DNA from: Methanobacteriota archaeon
GTDB lineage: Archaea; Thermoplasmatota; E2; DHVEG-1
Reading direction: 5' to 3'
DNA length: 6,550 nt
NCBI GenBank assembly: GCA_903930505.1
Contig: CAIYYQ010000007.1
Span: 1 to 6,550, forward strand
Below the pieces are notes generated by a model that saw only the letters and a program-made list of their open reading frames with translations, was not told where the DNA came from and ran no database searches. The translations under genes and the position numbers were made by a program. This document shows positions 1 through 5,663 of the stretch, one piece after another. Each line of letters opens with the position of its first letter. The stretch's first letter is position 1.

Positions 1-30
1 AAAGCGAAAAATTCAATTGGAAATACATAG

Positions 31-39
31 TTATAAATA
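31..39 (+). promoter_or_regulatory. Archaeal-type TATA box for the 53-residue small ORF
   Basis: The sequence TTATAAATA is close to an ideal archaeal TATA box. It ends 27 bases before the ATG at 67. Archaeal transcription usually starts about 22-27 bases downstream of the TATA box, which predicts an RNA with a leader of only a few bases. The match and spacing are seen directly; promoter activity is inferred. AT-rich DNA produces such motifs by chance, but the spacing to an ATG that opens a 53-codon frame supports it. Confidence 0.55.
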
Positions 40-66
40 CTAGATGTAATTTTTAGGATATCATTT

Positions 67-228
67 ATGAATGAAAGAGAAAAACAAGATATCGAATTTG
101 ATTATTGCGTAAGAGATTATTTAAGATGTATGTATCTTAATCAGTCGTGCATACCAGATGATAAAATAGATACAACATCAAATAAATCATTTTTTAAAAA
201 AATTTCAACACGATTGTTTAAAAAATGA
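67..228 (+). CDS. Small hypothetical protein, 53 residues, three evenly spaced cysteines
   Basis: I do not recognise this protein. The frame reads MNEREKQDIEF... and ends in a lysine-rich tail (FKK) before TGA at 226-228. Three cysteines lie at residues 14, 21 and 28 (Cys-x6-Cys-x6-Cys). The N-terminal third is acidic and polar, the C-terminal third basic. There is no signal peptide or membrane segment. The frame is closed by a TAA at 34-36, and ATG 67 is the first ATG in it. A TATA box at 31-39 is correctly spaced; the only ribosome-binding candidate is a weak AGGA at 55-58. It is convergent with the radical SAM gene, whose stop lies 50 bases away. The cysteine spacing and the adjacent radical SAM/SPASM-like enzyme allow the idea of a modified peptide substrate, but this is speculation. 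It could also be a small metal-binding or regulatory protein, or a chance frame. Confidence 0.5.
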   Translation: MNEREKQDIEFDYCVRDYLRCMYLNQSCIPDDKIDTTSNKSFFKKISTRLFKK

Positions 229-231
229 TTT
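184..231. repeat. Perfect 15-bp inverted repeat with an 18-base loop
   Basis: The arms AAATCATTTTTTAAA (184-198) and TTTAAAAAATGATTT (217-231) are exact reverse complements separated by 18 bases. The right arm contains the TGA stop of the small plus-strand ORF. On the minus strand, downstream of the radical SAM gene, the repeat presents T runs of six and seven (225-220 and 202-196). It sits between two convergent genes, so a transcription terminator in one or both directions is the simplest reading. A protein-binding site is an alternative. Confidence 0.6.
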
Positions 232-278
232 TACACGATTCATTAAAATGTTTCTTGTCTTCTATTCGTTATCTCTTT

Positions 279-1406
279 TTATTTTGAGATCATTTGAGCG
301 TAGTATCCTCCTTTGAGAAAATCTTTTAATATTATTGTTATAAACTTAAGTGAGATTATTGGATGTGTTGCGTAGTAATTGCATACGTCAAAAAACTCGT
401 AATAATAATTGTTAATCATATCGCAGTTACTAAGACATTTCTTGCAGATATCCTCTTTATTATTACGAAATTGATTCATTTTATCTCCGAACCATTTCTC
501 TGTATAATTTTCATTTTTTGTTGCAATTACATATTTTGTCATAAGACACGGAAAGAGATTACCGCGTGAATCAATCTTAGCTGTTAAAACTCCTCCAAGA
601 CATGGAAAATTTCTGTAATGATTGGTTAAAAAGAAAATAACTTTTTCGTAAAAATACGCAAGGTGCGGCGTTTCCTTTATCATATTTTTATAGAAAGTAA
701 TTAATTTCGGGAGATCATCTTTTTTAATTGTAAAATCTAAATCTTGATTTTCAAAAAAACTGGAAAATACAGCAGGTACAAAGTTTAAATGATTGGTCAA
801 TTTTTTATGTGCCTTATATATTTCATCAATCTCGTCAATATTATATTTACATATGACTGTTTCGATTCCAACCGTAAAATTATCTGTTTGTTCCGATATT
901 TTTTTTAATTCGTTGAAGGTTGACATTGCTGCATCGTAAGCGCCTTTTATTCCTCTGATTTTGTTATGAATAGTCGAAGGGCCATCAATAGAGACGGTTA
1001 CTGAAAATTTAATGTCTTTTTTCTGTTCCTTTATGAATTCTAGTATTTCCGTTATATCGTTCGTTATCTTTTTTGTTAAAAAACCATTTGTTGCGACAGA
1101 TATCATATTTAAGTTTTTTAGTGTTGTAATAAATTCTTTGACAATTTCATTAAAATCATTTTTTATAAAGGGTTCTCCACCAGATAGATTCAGATATTTA
1201 ACATCTTTGAAAAACGTTTGGGAAAAAATTTTTTTAATATCGTCGTGCTTCAATTCATCTGTAGTTTTTTCTTTATTCCATATGTTACACATAATGCAAC
1301 GTGAATTGCAATTTTTTGTTATTTCATATATTAAAAATGTTGGATATTGACCTTTATTAGTTTTTAGAATCTTTCTTGTTTTTATTGCGTTGTTAAGGAT
1401 TGACAT
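279..1406 (-). CDS. Radical SAM protein with SPASM-like C-terminal cysteine cluster
   Basis: Predicted radical SAM enzyme of 375 residues. Numbering from ATG 1406, the [4Fe-4S]-SAM motif CNSRCIMC has cysteines at 33, 37 and 40, and the SGGEP SAM-binding motif is at 75-79. SVSIDGP lies near 138-143, as in MoaA/PqqE-type enzymes. The C-terminal part has C269-x12-G-x4-C287, then C321-x2-C324-x3-C328 and C342, which resembles a SPASM domain with shortened spacing. ATG 1406 is chosen because GAGGTTGA (1415-1408) is a good Shine-Dalgarno five bases upstream. A longer in-frame start at 1454 would add 16 residues and lacks such a site. The substrate is unknown: enzymes of this build modify peptides, sugars or lipids. 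The setting beside a glycosyltransferase suggests glycan or lipid modification; the small cysteine ORF downstream suggests a peptide as another option. The gene is much more AT-rich than those upstream, a possible sign of separate acquisition. Confidence 0.88.
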   Translation of the reverse strand: MSILNNAIKTRKILKTNKGQYPTFLIYEITKNCNSRCIMCNIWNKEKTTDELKHDDIKKIFSQTFFKDVKYLNLSGGEPFIKNDFNEIVKEFITTLKNLNMISVATNGFLTKKITNDITEILEFIKEQKKDIKFSVTVSIDGPSTIHNKIRGIKGAYDAAMSTFNELKKISEQTDNFTVGIETVICKYNIDEIDEIYKAHKKLTNHLNFVPAVFSSFFENQDLDFTIKKDDLPKLITFYKNMIKETPHLAYFYEKVIFFLTNHYRNFPCLGGVLTAKIDSRGNLFPCLMTKYVIATKNENYTEKWFGDKMNQFRNNKEDICKKCLSNCDMINNYYYEFFDVCNYYATHPIISLKFITIILKDFLKGGYYAQMISK

Positions 1407-1407
1407 T

Positions 1408-1415
1408 TCAACCTC
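1408..1415 (-). promoter_or_regulatory. Ribosome binding site that fixes the radical SAM start
   Basis: GAGGTTGA read on the minus strand resembles the anti-16S consensus GGAGGTGA. Five bases separate GAGG from ATG 1406, whereas ATG 1454 and ATG 1439 lack a comparable motif. This supports the 375-residue product over the 391-residue one. A palindromic AT motif at 1425-1437 and another AT-rich stretch near 1458-1469 could each hold the TATA box; the latter would leave a leader long enough to include this site. Confidence 0.5.
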
Positions 1416-1520
1416 TTCTTTAATGTTATTTATTAACATGACTTTTATTGTCATTAAATGCTTATTAATCTTCCGTGTTAAAATGTCAAAATGAGCAAAT
1501 CTACTGAAAGGGGGTTCCTG

Positions 1521-1527
1521 AAAAAAA
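1521..1527 (-). terminator. Oligo-T tract after the glycosyltransferase gene
   Basis: Seven T residues on the minus strand lie 16 bases past the glycosyltransferase stop codon. Archaeal RNA polymerase terminates at oligo-T tracts without needing a hairpin. The same TTTTTTTCAG string follows the nucleotidyltransferase gene, at 4930-4921. Assignment rests on position and sequence only. Confidence 0.35.
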
Positions 1528-1543
1528 GTGATTTTTAAAGCTT

Positions 1544-2338
1544 TTAATTCGTTTTCACATCATATTTCCGAATTGTGACTGCACAGTAGACGTATCCTAA
1601 AAATCCAAGAGAAAGGCGAATAATCCCTAAAACGGACAACTGCGTTTTTACGACATCCATGGATGAATGTTGTCTCCAGATACGCCCATGTTTTAATCCA
1701 AGAAGTTTCCGGCCAGAACCATACCAAAAGGACTGTTGGATAAAGGCATATAGTGAATTCCGTGGTCGATAATACACGACAGCATTCTCAGTAGAGGTTA
1801 TTGTATATCCTAGGTCAACAGCGCGGTAATTCAACTCTAAATCCTCTGCAGAGAAAAACCAGGGGTCAAATCCATCCAGTTTATCTAAGATCTCTTTTTT
1901 ATAGGTCGTGTTAGTGCCTGGATAGGAGATATTTGTTCCTTTATGAAAGAATTTCACGTTTGCCAGGGTTTTAAATCGATCGTCTCCTTTTGAAATGAGT
2001 TTTCCAGCAACGATATCTGTATTCCTCAGGGCATGTCGTATTTCTTTAATCCAGTGTTTATCTGCAGTGTCGTCTCCTCCGATAAACGCAACTGCATCTC
2101 CTGTTGCCTGTTTTATCCCATAATTCATACTCTCCGCTCGAGTTCCAGGGTGAATAAAGAGTTTAATGTTCTTGTTTTTTTTTGTGTAACTTCTGATGAG
2201 TTCTTGTGTTCTATCAGTACTATCTGAATCCACAACAAGTACTTCATAGGGTTCTTCTTGATCGAGAAGACTTTCGAGAAGTTCCCCGATGTAGTTTTCT
2301 TCATTTTTTGTGGTGAGAACAACACTAATTTTTATCAT
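1544..2338 (-). CDS. Family 2 glycosyltransferase (GT-A fold)
   Basis: Predicted GT2 glycosyltransferase of 264 residues, transferring a sugar from a nucleotide-sugar donor during glycan assembly at the cytoplasmic face of the membrane. The N-terminus ISVVLTTKNEENYIGELLESL and VLVVDSDSTDRT (residues 34-44) form the usual nucleotide-binding half. FIGGDDTAD (85-93) holds the aspartates at the metal-binding DxD position. SAEDLELNYRAVDLGY (163-178) carries the ED motif with the likely catalytic base, and QQSFWYGSGRKLL (201-213) resembles the Q/RxxRW-type acceptor region. One hydrophobic stretch at about 234-256 could anchor it in the membrane. The GT2 family call is secure; donor and acceptor cannot be read from the sequence. 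The diacetamido uronic acid or heptose made by neighbouring genes are candidate donors. It starts 38 bases after the oxidoreductase gene and has its own TATA box. Confidence 0.9.
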   Translation of the reverse strand: MIKISVVLTTKNEENYIGELLESLLDQEEPYEVLVVDSDSTDRTQELIRSYTKKNKNIKLFIHPGTRAESMNYGIKQATGDAVAFIGGDDTADKHWIKEIRHALRNTDIVAGKLISKGDDRFKTLANVKFFHKGTNISYPGTNTTYKKEILDKLDGFDPWFFSAEDLELNYRAVDLGYTITSTENAVVYYRPRNSLYAFIQQSFWYGSGRKLLGLKHGRIWRQHSSMDVVKTQLSVLGIIRLSLGFLGYVYCAVTIRKYDVKTN

Positions 2339-2365
2339 ATTGTATTACAGTGATGATATGAATAG

Positions 2366-2372
2366 TTTATAA
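2366..2372 (-). promoter_or_regulatory. TATA box for the glycosyltransferase gene
   Basis: TTATAAA on the minus strand ends 27 bases before ATG 2338, with an A-rich GTAAA stretch just upstream at the position of a TFB-recognition element. No Shine-Dalgarno precedes this ATG, so a leaderless transcript is likely. The element lies immediately downstream of the oxidoreductase stop codon at 2377-2379. It suggests that the glycosyltransferase can be transcribed apart from the sugar-nucleotide genes. Confidence 0.5.
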
Positions 2373-2376
2373 GAAT

Positions 2377-3345
2377 TTACAGAGTGATTGTTTTTCCTGT
2401 TTTCAGAGCTTTTTGCGTCTGTTCGATGAGTTCAACGACTCTCGCTCCGAGTTCTCCGCCGTTGGAGACAAACGAACCTTGTTGAATCGCATTGACAAAA
2501 TGGAAAAGCTCATCTTTAAGTGTGTTGTTTGGTTGGATCTGAAGGGATTGTTCCGATTCATCGTTTTCAAAGATTCGTACTTTTTGGTCGAGACACTGGA
2601 TTTTTGCACAGCGTTTACTTCCGATAAGATCTACTTGCCGTATCTTCTCTGGAAGCGTCCAGCTGATTTCCGTATGTGTCATAACGTTGTTTGGGAATTC
2701 GCAGATGATGTATGCGGTATCATCAAGTTTTTTGTTTCGGAATCCTTTGGAGAAACAGGTGATTTTTGTTGGCCAGGAATCTAAAAGAAAGTTCATGATG
2801 TCATAGGTATGTGGCATCATATCCACAATGATATCTAGGGGTTTATCTGGGTAGATGAGCGCAGTCCACTGTAATCGTAAGTAGTAGATATCACCGAAAA
2901 AGTTGTCTTGGATACGTTTTTTTGTTTCAATTAACGCATTGTTGAACCGAAATATATGACCGACTGCAAGGAGACGTTTATTGTTTTTTGCAATGTTGAC
3001 GAGTTCTTTTGAGGTTTTTGAACTCAGCGTAAGCGGTTTTTCCACGAGAACATGTTTTCCAGCTTGCAGTGCATCTCTGCAGACATCGAAATGCTGTTCG
3101 TTTACTGTGCAGACGCTGACTGCATCGACATCAGACGATAGCAGTTCATGGTAGTCCTCGGTAAGATGTGAAACATTGTATTTTTCTTTACAAAGTTGGA
3201 GGTTTTCTTTTTTTAGATCGGAAACCCATAAAAGATCCACGTTGTTCATTTTTGCGTATTCGTCAACGTGTTTTTTCCCCCAGCGTCCTGCACCGATGAC
3301 CCCGATTTTTATTTTTTTCAGGTAATCACCTATTGAAGAATTCAT
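2377..3345 (-). CDS. Gfo/Idh/MocA-family oxidoreductase, probable UDP-GlcNAcA 3-dehydrogenase (WbpB/WlbA-like)
   Basis: NAD-dependent sugar oxidoreductase of up to 322 residues. The Rossmann motif GVIGAGRWG is at 15-23, VLVEKPLTLS, with the family EKP signature and its catalytic lysine K103, at 99-108, and PHTYD, with the probable catalytic histidine H179, at 178-182. WbpB/WlbA oxidises C3 of UDP-GlcNAc-uronic acid and hands the 3-keto sugar to the aminotransferase. That gene lies directly upstream and overlaps this frame by 20 bases, and the N-acetyltransferase precedes it, so the full three-step cassette is present; this is the main reason for the specific call. Start: ATG 3345 has no ribosome-binding site. 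A perfect AGGTGAT (3331-3325) instead lies just before CTG 3321, which would give a protein beginning LKKIKIGVIGAG, the usual N-terminus of the family. The true start may therefore be CTG 3321 (314 residues). The exact substrate remains inferred. Confidence 0.88.
   Translation of the reverse strand: MNSSIGDYLKKIKIGVIGAGRWGKKHVDEYAKMNNVDLLWVSDLKKENLQLCKEKYNVSHLTEDYHELLSSDVDAVSVCTVNEQHFDVCRDALQAGKHVLVEKPLTLSSKTSKELVNIAKNNKRLLAVGHIFRFNNALIETKKRIQDNFFGDIYYLRLQWTALIYPDKPLDIIVDMMPHTYDIMNFLLDSWPTKITCFSKGFRNKKLDDTAYIICEFPNNVMTHTEISWTLPEKIRQVDLIGSKRCAKIQCLDQKVRIFENDESEQSLQIQPNNTLKDELFHFVNAIQQGSFVSNGGELGARVVELIEQTQKALKTGKTITL
3325..3331 (-). promoter_or_regulatory. Shine-Dalgarno overlapping the aminotransferase stop codon
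   Basis: AGGTGAT on the minus strand includes the TGA stop (3328-3326) of the aminotransferase. It lies inside the oxidoreductase frame if ATG 3345 is used, but three bases before CTG 3321. The same stop-in-Shine-Dalgarno design precedes the transaldolase ATG, and a comparable AGGTGA precedes the aminotransferase ATG. The motif therefore probably serves oxidoreductase translation and favours the CTG start. Confidence 0.5.
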
Positions 3346-4420
3346 GAATTTTTTCTGAGATAAAGGTTATTTCGTTGTCCTTAAGTTCAGGAAACATAGG
3401 TAGATCCATTGCTTGTTTTGAAAGAACCTCACTTTTTGGAAACATTCCTTCTTTGTAATGGAATAACTCTTTGTAGAGTGGTTGATTGGGGATCGGCGTA
3501 GGATAATGGATAAGAGTGATGATTCCATTCTGTTTGAGAAAATTCATGAGATCATCTCGTTTTTCTGTTGTGATTTCAAACAGATGAAATGATGGTTTCT
3601 TCCCTTGGATATCTCCTGGCGGGAGCACGATTTCTTCCACATCTTTAAGAAGATCAAAATATTTCTTTGCGACGCGCCGTCGTGAATCAACCCAAGATTG
3701 AAGATATTTTAATTGCACCCGTCCGATAGCAGCATTCACGGTGTTGAGTCGTGCGGTATACCCAAGAATGGTATGAACATCTTTTGGATGTTGCCCGTGG
3801 TTCCTGAGTAGTTCCACGGTTTTCGCAATCTTTTCATCGTTTGTAGTCACCATTCCTCCGTCGCCGCAGACAGTCATATTCTTTGTCGAATAAAAAGAAA
3901 AACAACTGATATCAGTAAGCGAACCTGTTTTCTTCCCTTTGTAGATTGCACCATGGGATTGCGCACAATCCTCTATCACAAACAATTTCTTTTTTTGTGC
4001 GATTGCGTTGATTTCATCCATGTCCGCAGGGTTTCCATAGAGATCAACAGGGATGATTCCTTTTGTTTTTTTCTTTATTTTTTTCTCGATTTGTTGTACA
4101 TCTATAAGGTAGGAGTCGTTGATATCGCAGAACACAGGAATCGCATTTGCATGAAGTATTGAGTTTGAGGTGGCAATATATGAGCTTGCTACGGTGACGA
4201 TTTCATCCTTTGGTTTCACATCCGCTGCAAGCAACGCGAGATGAAGGGCATTGGTTCCTGAGCTTACGGATACCGCGTGACCTACGTTGCAGTATTTTGC
4301 GAAATCCTCTTCGAATTTTGCGACTGATTCTCCAAGAATATATTTTTCGTTTCGTAATGCGTTAACTGCTGCCTCTTCCATTTCTTTTGTAAAAACAGGT
4401 TTGCATGGTGGTATGTTCAT
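3326..4420 (-). CDS. DegT/DnrJ/EryC1 (WbpE-like) PLP-dependent sugar aminotransferase
   Basis: Fold-type I aminotransferase of 364 residues, normal for the family. SVSSGTNALHLAL (51-63) is the phosphate-binding turn. VIEDCAQSHGA (148-158) supplies the aspartate (D151) that pairs with the PLP ring nitrogen. FSFYSTKNMTVCGDGG (174-189) carries the Schiff-base lysine K180. GYTARLNTVNAAIGRVQL (220-237) and the proline-rich IHYPTPIPNQP (304-314) are also typical. The inferred reaction adds an amino group from glutamate to C3 of the 3-keto-UDP-GlcNAcA made by the downstream oxidoreductase, giving the substrate of the upstream acetyltransferase. Other DegT enzymes use 4-keto or 3-keto deoxyhexoses, so specificity rests on gene context. 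ATG 4420 follows the acetyltransferase stop by one base and has an AGGTGA site six bases upstream, indicating co-transcription and translational coupling. Confidence 0.93.
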   Translation of the reverse strand: MNIPPCKPVFTKEMEEAAVNALRNEKYILGESVAKFEEDFAKYCNVGHAVSVSSGTNALHLALLAADVKPKDEIVTVASSYIATSNSILHANAIPVFCDINDSYLIDVQQIEKKIKKKTKGIIPVDLYGNPADMDEINAIAQKKKLFVIEDCAQSHGAIYKGKKTGSLTDISCFSFYSTKNMTVCGDGGMVTTNDEKIAKTVELLRNHGQHPKDVHTILGYTARLNTVNAAIGRVQLKYLQSWVDSRRRVAKKYFDLLKDVEEIVLPPGDIQGKKPSFHLFEITTEKRDDLMNFLKQNGIITLIHYPTPIPNQPLYKELFHYKEGMFPKSEVLSKQAMDLPMFPELKDNEITFISEKIHEFFNR

Positions 4421-4421
4421 G

Positions 4422-4880
4422 TTATTTCACCTTTTTTATTGGTCGTGCTGGGTTTCCAACAACAACGGTATTTGGTGCAACGTTCTTTGTAACAACTGAT
4501 CCTGCACCCACAAGCGCATTTTCTCCGATAGTTACACCACATCTGATAATTGAACCGGCGCCAATCGACGCCCCTTTTTTGACAAGGGTGGATGTTACTT
4601 TCCAGCCGGGGTTCACCGCTTTTGGATAAAGATCATTGGTAAAACACACATGTGGTCCTATGAACACCTCGTCTTCAATTGTGACACCACTGGGGATAAA
4701 AACAAATGCTTCTATTGCACATCGATCTCCGATGGTGACTCCTTTTTGTATTTCAACAAATGCAGCAATTTTACAATCTTTGCCGATTTTGCATCTGAAG
4801 ATGTTCACGTAATCTCTGATGACTGTGTTCTCGCCGATATCTGCATTTTCTACAATAGAGTACTTTGCCACTAGTTTCAT
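4422..4880 (-). CDS. Left-handed beta-helix N-acetyltransferase (WbpD/WlbB-like)
   Basis: Acetyl-CoA-dependent N-acetyltransferase of 152 residues, built almost wholly of hexapeptide repeats such as VTIGDR, VTIEDE, ASIGAG and VTIGEN. VFIGPHVCFTNDLYP (72-86) matches the conserved FTNxxxP loop of the WxcM-N/WbpD/WlbB group, and VVGNPAR (140-146) is the usual end of the helix, where acetyl-CoA binds. The protein probably works as a trimer. The inferred reaction acetylates the 3-amino group of UDP-GlcNAc3NA to give UDP-2,3-diacetamido-2,3-dideoxy-glucuronate. Related acetyltransferases (QdtC, FdtC) use dTDP-3-aminosugars, but the flanking oxidoreductase and aminotransferase favour the uronate. 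The ATG at 4880 is preferred. A TTG at 4892 would add four residues, but a GAGATGAT motif ends directly at that TTG, too close to be used for it. The gene follows the nucleotidyltransferase by about 60 bases. Confidence 0.9.
   Translation of the reverse strand: MKLVAKYSIVENADIGENTVIRDYVNIFRCKIGKDCKIAAFVEIQKGVTIGDRCAIEAFVFIPSGVTIEDEVFIGPHVCFTNDLYPKAVNPGWKVTSTLVKKGASIGAGSIIRCGVTIGENALVGAGSVVTKNVAPNTVVVGNPARPIKKVK
4427..4432 (-). promoter_or_regulatory. Shine-Dalgarno for the aminotransferase
   Basis: AGGTGA on the minus strand lies six bases upstream of ATG 4420, within the last codons of the acetyltransferase gene. It is one of three internal operon sites in the window with a GGTGA-type or GGAGTGA-type core. 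Confidence 0.6.
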
Positions 4881-4923
4881 GGTCCTGGGCAAATCATCTC
4901 GATGTATTTGAACATTACCACTG

Positions 4924-4930
4924 AAAAAAA
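4924..4930 (-). terminator. Oligo-T tract after the nucleotidyltransferase gene
   Basis: Seven T residues on the minus strand begin nine bases past the nucleotidyltransferase stop (TAA, 4942-4940). This may be a full or partial archaeal terminator, in which case the acetyltransferase operon needs its own promoter. The 40-odd bases that follow contain an AT-rich stretch (TTCAAATACA) about 23 bases before ATG 4880, which could serve, but it is a poor TATA match. Confidence 0.35.
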
Positions 4931-4939
4931 TGAAGAAAT

Positions 4940-5638
4940 TTAACGAGATATGGTTTGTATATACCGTGTAAATTCATCTATTGCCCGAGGTGTACCAATA
5001 TGGTAGAACCTGTGTTTTACTTCATAGGCAAGGAGTTCTTGTTTCTTCACAAGATCGGAAAAAAAATTTCCTGTTGAATAAAACGTGTTAATAGGTATAG
5101 ATGCTAAGGTTTTTTTTCGAAGAATACTTGTTCCGTAATCGATGTACACCATTTCATCTGTTTTATGTTCTTTTCCATAAGCGACAACCTGGTTTTTGTG
5201 AACAATAAGATTACTTGTATCGTATTTGTCTTTATTTTTGTAGACAGCCATCATCGCGAGTTTCTCGGTCTTTAAAAACGAGGAATAGATATTTTGAAAA
5301 TCAACAGATAGATAAGAGTCGCCGTACATGATAAAAAAAATGTCATCAAGGAGGTTTTCTGCTTTTTTTAGGGCACCGATAGGGCCAAGTGGTTTATCAC
5401 CATCTTGACTGTATTTTATGTGAACACCAAATTTTTGCCCGTCATCGAAATATTCTTTTATTTTTTCTGAGAGATGCCCAACACAGAGAATAATATCAGT
5501 GATATCTTGCTTCTTTAGAATTTCAATTTGATGTTCAAGAAATGGTTTTCCTTCAATTGGAATCATTGATTTCGGTGTCTCTTTTGCGAGAGCACCGAGT
5601 CGTGTGGCAAGCCCTCCACAGAAAATAACCATCTGCAT
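4940..5638 (-). CDS. Nucleotidyltransferase, probably sugar (heptose) 1-phosphate type (HddC-like)
   Basis: GT-A-like sugar-1-phosphate nucleotidyltransferase of 232 residues. The N-terminus MQMVIFCGGLATRL, with TPKSM at 21-25, is the nucleotide-binding GGxxTR...PK signature (T12, R13, K23). IMYGDSYLSVDF (103-114) holds the metal-binding aspartate D107. YIDYGTSILRK (165-175) and FYHIGTPRAIDEF (211-223) follow. As I recall the family, the combination GDSYL, IDYG and YxIGTP is typical of a subfamily found with heptose-phosphate isomerases, kinases and HAD phosphatases, such as HddC, which makes GDP-D-glycero-D-manno-heptose. An HAD phosphatase end and a transaldolase lie just upstream, which fits. 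Where relatives often have PLGTAGAL, this one has PLGPIGAL (83-90), so base or sugar specificity could differ. The start at ATG 5638 matches the family's usual MQAVILAGG opening. It has its own TATA box and no clear Shine-Dalgarno. Confidence 0.87.
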   Translation of the reverse strand: MQMVIFCGGLATRLGALAKETPKSMIPIEGKPFLEHQIEILKKQDITDIILCVGHLSEKIKEYFDDGQKFGVHIKYSQDGDKPLGPIGALKKAENLLDDIFFIMYGDSYLSVDFQNIYSSFLKTEKLAMMAVYKNKDKYDTSNLIVHKNQVVAYGKEHKTDEMVYIDYGTSILRKKTLASIPINTFYSTGNFFSDLVKKQELLAYEVKHRFYHIGTPRAIDEFTRYIQTISR

Positions 5639-5663
5639 ACATCATCTGAAACAAAAGAGATGG

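Noticed and set aside
208..248. Imperfect direct repeat: ACACGATT followed by a T/A run at 208-223 and again at 233-248
   Set aside because: Only two copies about 16 bases long with mismatches in AT-rich DNA; too weak to call a target-site duplication or attachment site, and no mobile gene is nearby.
1012..1350. 112-codon plus-strand frame rich in F, S and I
   Set aside because: It reflects reverse reading of the lysine- and asparagine-rich radical SAM gene; no independent evidence.
1425..1437. Palindromic GTTATTTATTAAC upstream of the radical SAM gene as an operator or TATA box
   Set aside because: It would place transcription start at the ATG and remove the good Shine-Dalgarno, and such short AT palindromes are common at this composition; left as a possibility only.
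2413..2784. 123-codon plus-strand open frame opposite the oxidoreductase
   Set aside because: Antisense to well-supported coding sequence, no recognisable domain and no start signals.
4405..4629. 74-codon plus-strand frame across the acetyltransferase/aminotransferase junction
   Set aside because: It covers the start of one gene and most of the other's C-terminal beta-helix in antisense, with no signals of its own.
4881..4892. TTG start for the acetyltransferase, four residues longer
   Set aside because: The upstream GAGATGAT motif touches the TTG, leaving no spacing, and ATG 4880 gives a normal family N-terminus.
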